The notes beneath the pieces are model-generated. The model saw nothing but the letters and a program-made list of their open reading frames with translations, did no database searches and had not been told where the DNA came from. DNA of 64,000 nt from a bacterium. Lineage in GTDB: Archaea > Nanoarchaeota > Nanoarchaeia > Woesearchaeales > UBA10216. Shown here in pieces: positions 60,009 to 64,000 of the stretch. The stretch covers positions 147,458-211,457 of the forward strand of contig JAAGZO010000437.1 of NCBI GenBank assembly GCA_024206195.1, read 5' to 3'. Position 1 is the stretch's first letter. Each line of letters starts with the position of its first letter. The translations under genes were made by a program, and so were the position numbers.

Positions 60009-60088
60009 AGTCCTGGGGGTTATTTATGTATATAAGAAATTTTCTCACTCAAAACCTTTAAATACTCCTAACTTGATTATTCTATTCA

Positions 60089-60961
60089 ATGAATTGGAAA
60101 ATTATCGTGTTTAGCGTAATATTCGTTCTTGTTGTATTATGTACATTATTTATTTATGCATATTCCAGTGAAACAACTGAGGAAATTGTTGAAACAGTCA
60201 ATAAATCCAGGATTGTTACTGAAACTAAAGAAGTGCAGCAAACAACATCGTTCAAGAGATACTTTAATGATGTCTATGAGTATGAAGGAAAGGATGTAAC
60301 ATTAACAGGTTTCTTGTCGCTATATATCAAGGGAGATGAAAAGTCAGGAATTTATACTACAGGCATATTCGATGATTACGGAAGGATCATTGATTTATCT
60401 GGAGTAAAAAAAGAATATGAATCCTTGTTTCCTAAAGATGAGGTTACTGAAGAACTGTATGCTGTGAGTGGAGTTTTGTTGAGGGACTATCAAACCCCAA
60501 GATTAAAGGCAAGAACAATAACTTTAACAGAAAGAGAGCCTCCTGTGCAAAAAGAGGTTACTAAAACAGTTTACGCTATGGAAGATGAAACTACTTACAT
60601 TCATCATCCAAGATTTCCGTTAATTAGGAATTTTGTGGATAATCTTTTTGGAAGAGAAGTTTCTTGTGAAGATGGAACGCCATTGGAAGAATGTTCAGAG
60701 AACAAACCATATTTCTGTGAAGTAAAAGGTTTAGTAAAGAACCCAATCGAATGTGGATGCCCGGAAGGTGAAAGATTATATGATTCCAATTGTATTCCTG
60801 TAGTAAAATGTTCAGATGGGACTTTTGAGCCGGAATGTTCAGAGACCAAGCCAATGAAGTGTGTTAATAAAGAACTTGTTGAAAAGGCTTCAGAGTGCGG
60901 CTGCCCTGATGATCTCTCTGTTGAAGAAGATGCTTGTGTAAGAATTCTAAAGATAGAATGA
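60089..60961 (+). CDS. Anchored protein with OB-like domain and two Cys repeats
   Basis: The product is 290 aa. One N-terminal TM helix (IIVFSVIFVLVVLCTLFIYA). Residues about 60-150 look like an OB-fold domain (DVTLTGFLSLYIKG, IFDDYGRIIDLSG). The C-terminus has two 45-aa Cys repeats: CEDGTPLEECSENKPYFC...ECGCP and CSDGTFEPECSETKPMKC...ECGCP. Such repeats are common in DPANN surface proteins. Box AACCTTTAAATAC 32 nt before the ATG. Confidence 0.7.
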   Translation: MNWKIIVFSVIFVLVVLCTLFIYAYSSETTEEIVETVNKSRIVTETKEVQQTTSFKRYFNDVYEYEGKDVTLTGFLSLYIKGDEKSGIYTTGIFDDYGRIIDLSGVKKEYESLFPKDEVTEELYAVSGVLLRDYQTPRLKARTITLTEREPPVQKEVTKTVYAMEDETTYIHHPRFPLIRNFVDNLFGREVSCEDGTPLEECSENKPYFCEVKGLVKNPIECGCPEGERLYDSNCIPVVKCSDGTFEPECSETKPMKCVNKELVEKASECGCPDDLSVEEDACVRILKIE

Positions 60962-61079
60962 TGGTTAACAGCTTTGACCTGAAGTCTAGTTTTTCCATCA
61001 TGTTCACTTATGATTTATTCTTATTTAAGCTTTTCCCACAATAACCTTTTTAAGTTAATTTAGCTTACCTGTACTTGAA

Positions 61080-61532
61080 ATGGCAGTAAAAAGAATAAGC
61101 GCTTACGAGTGTGACGTGTGTAATGAAATAGGAACGGGTAAGTATTTCAAGAGACAGCACACTGAAACTCCTGTTACAGGTGCGGATTTAAGATCTTGTG
61201 AGGTCTTCTGGTATAATCATCCTGTAAAATCAGCAGATCCAAGTAAGATAATAATAATCTCAAAAGTAAATACCCCGGATATTGATCACAAGAGAGTATA
61301 CGAAGCCTTATTCTTTGATTTACCTTTTGAATGGGAATCACTAGATGATAACCCTGAGGTTAAAACACTGTACACTGACAAGTTATATGAGATTGATGAT
61401 ATTTCTTTTGACATGTTCGCAGAAAAGGTTTTTGAAAATAAGTCTGTTGCAACATTGGTAAACACTATGATGAAAAGTCATGGCGTTGCATTTAATAAAG
61501 GTACGCTTGAAAAAGAAGTTCATTCTGAGTAA
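61080..61532 (+). CDS. Unknown 150-aa protein with possible zinc site
   Basis: Not recognised. N-terminal ECDVCNEIGTG and a later SCEVFWYNH could supply zinc ligands. Soluble. Ends EVHSE. Confidence 0.55.
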   Translation: MAVKRISAYECDVCNEIGTGKYFKRQHTETPVTGADLRSCEVFWYNHPVKSADPSKIIIISKVNTPDIDHKRVYEALFFDLPFEWESLDDNPEVKTLYTDKLYEIDDISFDMFAEKVFENKSVATLVNTMMKSHGVAFNKGTLEKEVHSE

Positions 61533-61575
61533 GCAGGACGTTTAGAAATCTTTATATAGGTCTTTGTTCAATTTA

Positions 61576-61827
61576 ATGATCATGGAAGCAATCATTGATT
61601 TTTTGTCATCACTTGGAGTTTTTAGTGTAATCTTGCCGTTCTTAATCAGCTTTGTTATTTCTGGTTTAATCATTTATTTTGTTTGTATGAAGCTGTTTGT
61701 AAAATCCCATCTTGAAAAAAGATCTAAGATTATACTTTCAGTAGTAATCGCTGTTGTACTGTCCAGTATCATCTCTTTTCTTGTTGTCAGGAGCGGTTTT
61801 TTGTTTATGCTGTTGTTCAGTAGGTAG
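61576..61827 (+). CDS. Small membrane protein, three TM helices
   Basis: The product is 83 aa. Helices near 15-38, 48-68 and 70-82. The CTTTATATAGG box is centred 25 nt before this ATG, so it is preferred over an upstream TTG. Confidence 0.58.
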   Translation: MIMEAIIDFLSSLGVFSVILPFLISFVISGLIIYFVCMKLFVKSHLEKRSKIILSVVIAVVLSSIISFLVVRSGFLFMLLFSR

Positions 61828-61882
61828 AGCATAACCTTCGCACACCAAAACCTTTATTAACTGTTTATTCTAATAATATGTT

Positions 61883-62068
61883 ATGTGTACAGGTCCATAC
61901 TATGGTGTTGTGGTTCTTCTATTGTTAGGTCTTTATTCTATCACAGTGTACATAACACGGAGCATACATCATAAAGATTGGACAATGTACAGGAAATCAT
62001 ACTTAACCATAGGCATTATCCTGCTGATCTTAGCTGCTTTTTTCGGTTATTTCGGCTTCTTATGCTGA
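61883..62068 (+). CDS. Small membrane protein, two TM helices
   Basis: The product is 61 aa: YYGVVVLLLLGLYSITVYIT, a His-containing loop, then LTIGIILLILAAFFGYFGFL. The box CCTTTATTAAC lies about 27 nt before the ATG. Unknown function. Confidence 0.55.
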   Translation: MCTGPYYGVVVLLLLGLYSITVYITRSIHHKDWTMYRKSYLTIGIILLILAAFFGYFGFLC

Positions 62069-62109
62069 TTTCCGCAAGCTTTATTAACTATATAACCAAC
62101 TATTACCTT

Positions 62110-62673
62110 ATGGCTGAGATCACAGCATTCGAGACACTCTTCAACACAATAAAGGATGTGTTCTCTGGGATATTGAATAATCTGATTATAGCAGCTATTA
62201 TTCTCTTGATTGGATTCATTGCTGGCAGGCTTCTTGGCAAGTTTGTTCATAAGCTGCTGCATGAGATAGAGCTTAACAAGGCAATTAGACTTTCAACAGG
62301 AATAAAACTATCCTTAGAAGAGATCATAAGCACATTCGTGAGCTATTTCACGTATTTTGTGTCATTTGTATTAGCTTTAGACCAATTGGGAGTAGACACC
62401 TTGGTTTTCAATATTATTGCTGCAGGTGTTATCGTAGTAATCGTGCTATCTGCTTTATTGGCAGTAAAAGATTTCATACCTAATGTTGTTGCAGGCTTTT
62501 TCATCAAGCAGAAGGGTTTAATCAAGAAAGGAGATAAGATTAAGTTTGGTGATTTGGAAGGAAAAATAGTTCAGATTGAGCTTATTGAAACAAGACTGGA
62601 GACAAAAAAGAAGGATATGATATTTGTTCCGAATTCTGCTATTCTAAAGGGAAAGATTGTAAAAAAACATTAA
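62110..62673 (+). CDS. MscS-type small-conductance mechanosensitive channel
   Basis: The product is 187 aa. Three TM helices; the pore-lining helix region (LSALLAVKDFIPNVVAGFFI) is followed by a beta domain KKGDKIKFGDLEGKIVQIEL...ETRLETKKKDMIFVPNSAIL, the MscS signature. The usual C-terminal vestibule is cut short, so a minimal form. Protects against osmotic shock. An earlier in-frame start overlapping the previous gene is rejected. Confidence 0.88.
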   Translation: MAEITAFETLFNTIKDVFSGILNNLIIAAIILLIGFIAGRLLGKFVHKLLHEIELNKAIRLSTGIKLSLEEIISTFVSYFTYFVSFVLALDQLGVDTLVFNIIAAGVIVVIVLSALLAVKDFIPNVVAGFFIKQKGLIKKGDKIKFGDLEGKIVQIELIETRLETKKKDMIFVPNSAILKGKIVKKH

Positions 62674-62921
62674 ACTTTTTCGAGAAGGCTTACGATGTTC
62701 CATATCTGTGTTCTTGTGTATGATTGAAGATTAGTATCATCTGAAATTTCGTCAAGTTTCTGAAGAGCTTTGTCTATTCTCATGGAAACATCCAGTTCCT
62801 TGTTTTCCATTGATTCTATTGTGTTCTTTATCTTGTCCTTAATGTTTCTTGGCACTGTGCTGTCTTCTTCAAGCTCTTTTAAGGCTTCCATTACATTCTC
62901 TACATCTTCATTCTGCGTCAT
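62670..62921 (-). CDS. UPF0147 family protein
   Basis: The product is 83 aa, helical. VMEALKELEEDSTVPRNIKDKIKN and DVSMRIDKALQKLDEISDD match the archaeal UPF0147 pattern. Last gene of the eL43-RpoP-Pcc1-prefoldin operon. Role unknown. Confidence 0.92.
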   Translation of the reverse strand: MTQNEDVENVMEALKELEEDSTVPRNIKDKIKNTIESMENKELDVSMRIDKALQKLDEISDDTNLQSYTRTQIWNIVSLLEKV

Positions 62922-62926
62922 TTTCG

Positions 62927-63259
62927 TTACTTCTCCTTCATCTCTCCGATTACTTCTTTTTGCAGAGCAGATGCCTGATCTCTTATGCCGCTCTCTTGCT
63001 TCTCAATAGCTTTCACTCTTAGTTCTGTGGTCTCTTTCTTTGTTGTTAATTCCTTTACAAGTTCTTCTTTTTTTGCAGAAACCATAATGCTGCCTACAAT
63101 CTTGTAGGCGTCAGTAGTATTCTGAAGTTCTTTAATTGCAGAGTCTATCTCTGATAGCTGCATATGAAATCCCTGTTTTTGCATAAGAAGGTTCTGTAGA
63201 CTTTGTTCCATCATCTGAAGTTGCTGTATCTTTTGCTCTGTTTCTTTTTTTCCAGTCAT
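62927..63259 (-). CDS. pfdB: Prefoldin subunit beta
   Basis: The product is 110 aa: two long coiled-coil helices (EQKIQQLQMMEQSLQNLLMQ; ELTTKKETTELRVKAIEKQ) joined by a hairpin with DAYKIVGSIMV, the beta-subunit hallmark. Holds unfolded proteins for the thermosome. Start at MTGKKETEQ, as upstream codons belong to the Pcc1 gene. Confidence 0.95.
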   Translation of the reverse strand: MTGKKETEQKIQQLQMMEQSLQNLLMQKQGFHMQLSEIDSAIKELQNTTDAYKIVGSIMVSAKKEELVKELTTKKETTELRVKAIEKQESGIRDQASALQKEVIGEMKEK

Positions 63260-63260
63260 T

Positions 63261-63488
63261 TTAGATTTTTCCGCTCTTTTCAAGCACATTGAGCAGTTTT
63301 GATATAGAGTTAAGCGATATTCGCAGCGCTGTGCTGTCAGCTGCACTAATCTTAAACTCAACCCCTTTTTTCGTTTTTTTTATTGTATATCCTGCTCTGT
63401 CCTTTTTAGTAACTTTTAACTCAGGCTCAAAGCATTTTAGTATAAGGTTGCCATCCCCCTCAACCTTTAAACTAGCAGTGAATATCAT
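63261..63488 (-). CDS. pcc1: KEOPS complex subunit Pcc1
   Basis: The product is 75 aa. EGDGNLILKCFEPELK and ISAADSTALRISLNSISKLL match Pcc1, the dimerisation subunit of the KEOPS complex that makes t6A in tRNA. Its ATG overlaps the RpoP stop by 4 nt. Confidence 0.9.
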   Translation of the reverse strand: MIFTASLKVEGDGNLILKCFEPELKVTKKDRAGYTIKKTKKGVEFKISAADSTALRISLNSISKLLNVLEKSGKI

Positions 63489-63622
63489 CGCGCCTTAATC
63501 TTTGTAAGTGTTTTTCTAGGCTTGAAAAGTATCTTGCTTCCGCAATAAGGGCATCTTACCTTCTTTCTAAGGTAATCTGTAGACACCTTCTTGTTACAGT
63601 CAAAGCATTTGTATTCTACCAT
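63485..63622 (-). CDS. rpoP: DNA-directed RNA polymerase subunit P (RpoP)
   Basis: The product is 45 aa. CFDC and CPYC zinc pairs around VSTDYLRKKVR, then GSKILFKPRKT, the RpoP/Rpb12 pattern. Placed between eL43 and Pcc1, the usual archaeal context. Start 2 nt after the eL43 stop. Confidence 0.95.
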   Translation of the reverse strand: MVEYKCFDCNKKVSTDYLRKKVRCPYCGSKILFKPRKTLTKIKAR

Positions 63623-63624
63623 TT

Positions 63625-63879
63625 TTAAGCAGTGCTCTCCTTGGATTCCACTTTAACTATTATTTTTCCAGGAGTATAAGCTCTTCCAGTGAACTTGCTT
63701 TCGCATTTATTACATTGCCAGATTCCTACAGACAGCTTCTTAACTCCCTTCTTCAGGCAGTAAGGGCACTTGTCTGATTTTCTTCTTTCTCCCTCTATTG
63801 CGCCAAGCCTGTTCTTAAGCTTTCTACCGTATCTTGGTCCGAATCTCTTTACAGAACCATGTTTCTTTGTCTTTGCCAT
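63625..63879 (-). CDS. rpl37ae: Ribosomal protein eL43 (L37Ae)
   Basis: The product is 84 aa. GSVKRFGPRYGRKLKNRLG, then zinc ribbon CPYC and CNKC with KLSVGIWQCNKCESKFTGRAYTP broken by ligands. First gene of the information operon. A CTTTATAAAG box precedes it. Confidence 0.97.
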   Translation of the reverse strand: MAKTKKHGSVKRFGPRYGRKLKNRLGAIEGERRKSDKCPYCLKKGVKKLSVGIWQCNKCESKFTGRAYTPGKIIVKVESKESTA

Positions 63880-63969
63880 CTTCTCGATTCAAGGATTAAT
63901 TAATCCTTTATAAAGTTATTGGATTTTACTCTCGAAACTTTTTTATATAAGATGTTTTTTTTAGCAGGT

Positions 63970-64000
63970 ATGCAAAATCCATGGCATTTTTTTGTACCAC
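63970..64000 (+). CDS. Start of an unknown gene at the window edge
   Basis: A TTTTTATATAA box (about 63940-63950) lies 25 nt before this ATG; an in-frame ATG at 63952 would be too close to the box. The ten visible codons (QNPWHFFVP) do not identify it. Divergent from the eL43 operon. Confidence 0.4.
   Translation, partial: MQNPWHFFVP

Noticed and set aside
1..64000. tRNA or rRNA genes
   Set aside because: I looked for T-loop GGTTCGAATCC-type sequences with acceptor pairing on both strands and for conserved rRNA stretches and found none.

Overview
The window is a stretch of archaeal chromosome. The evidence is a set of archaeal or eukaryote-like information genes: aIF5B, aEF1-beta, Trm1, a DRG-family GTPase, a Ski2-type helicase, eL43, RpoP, Pcc1, prefoldin beta and UPF0147. 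There are also BRE/TATA promoters placed about 25-30 nt before start codons, which implies many leaderless mRNAs. Many very small genes, Cys-rich secreted proteins and one-off lipoproteins suggest a DPANN archaeon of the Woesearchaeota/Pacearchaeota kind. That placement is inference; no rRNA or tRNA gene was seen to confirm it. No gap longer than about 300 bases lacks a gene or gene remnant.

Layout. 0-5 kb: paired AbrB-type DNA-binding genes, then translation and tRNA-modification genes. 5-15.4 kb: unknown operons, a stand-alone asparagine synthase domain, Cys-rich membrane proteins, twin AAA ATPases and a DRG GTPase. 15.4-16.2 kb: tandem CxxC-x17-CxxC zinc-ribbon genes, each with a conserved hairpin leader and hairpin terminator. 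16.2-20 kb: unknown genes and a Ski2-like helicase. 20-32.4 kb: an accessory zone of secreted lipoproteins (one with a Kunitz-like domain, one a serpin, one GH114-like), an acyltransferase, an XRE/DUF3796/DUF2178-like operon and a five-gene operon of tiny membrane proteins ending in a CPBP-like protein. 33-50.5 kb: a defence island. 50.5-62.7 kb: an extracellular nuclease, a CBS plus Kef-type antiporter pair, an AbrB-RelE toxin-antitoxin pair, many small membrane proteins and an MscS-type channel. 62.7-63.9 kb: the operon eL43-RpoP-Pcc1-prefoldin beta-UPF0147.

The defence island is the centre of interest. A CARF-wHTH (Csa3-like) regulator precedes a class II glutamine amidotransferase and then a visibly AT-rich drmA-drmB-drmC-drmE block. 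This is the class 2 DISARM gene set without its DNA methyltransferase; a B12-binding-like radical SAM gene follows instead. Further along are a PD-(D/E)XK nuclease, an AbrB regulator with three GGTACC-centred palindromes, a signal-peptide/Cys-rich/TM/HNH-nuclease fusion and an Mrr-type endonuclease.

A structural pattern recurs three times (31.3-32.4, 36.2-37.1 and 46.6-47.7 kb): intact gene X, one unrelated gene in the same orientation, then a 5'-truncated copy of the 3' end of X, with many of the differences between copies synonymous. Each looks like single-gene insertion at the 3' end of a protein gene with the end regenerated. In the DISARM case, removing the insert places the CARF regulator directly in front of drmA.
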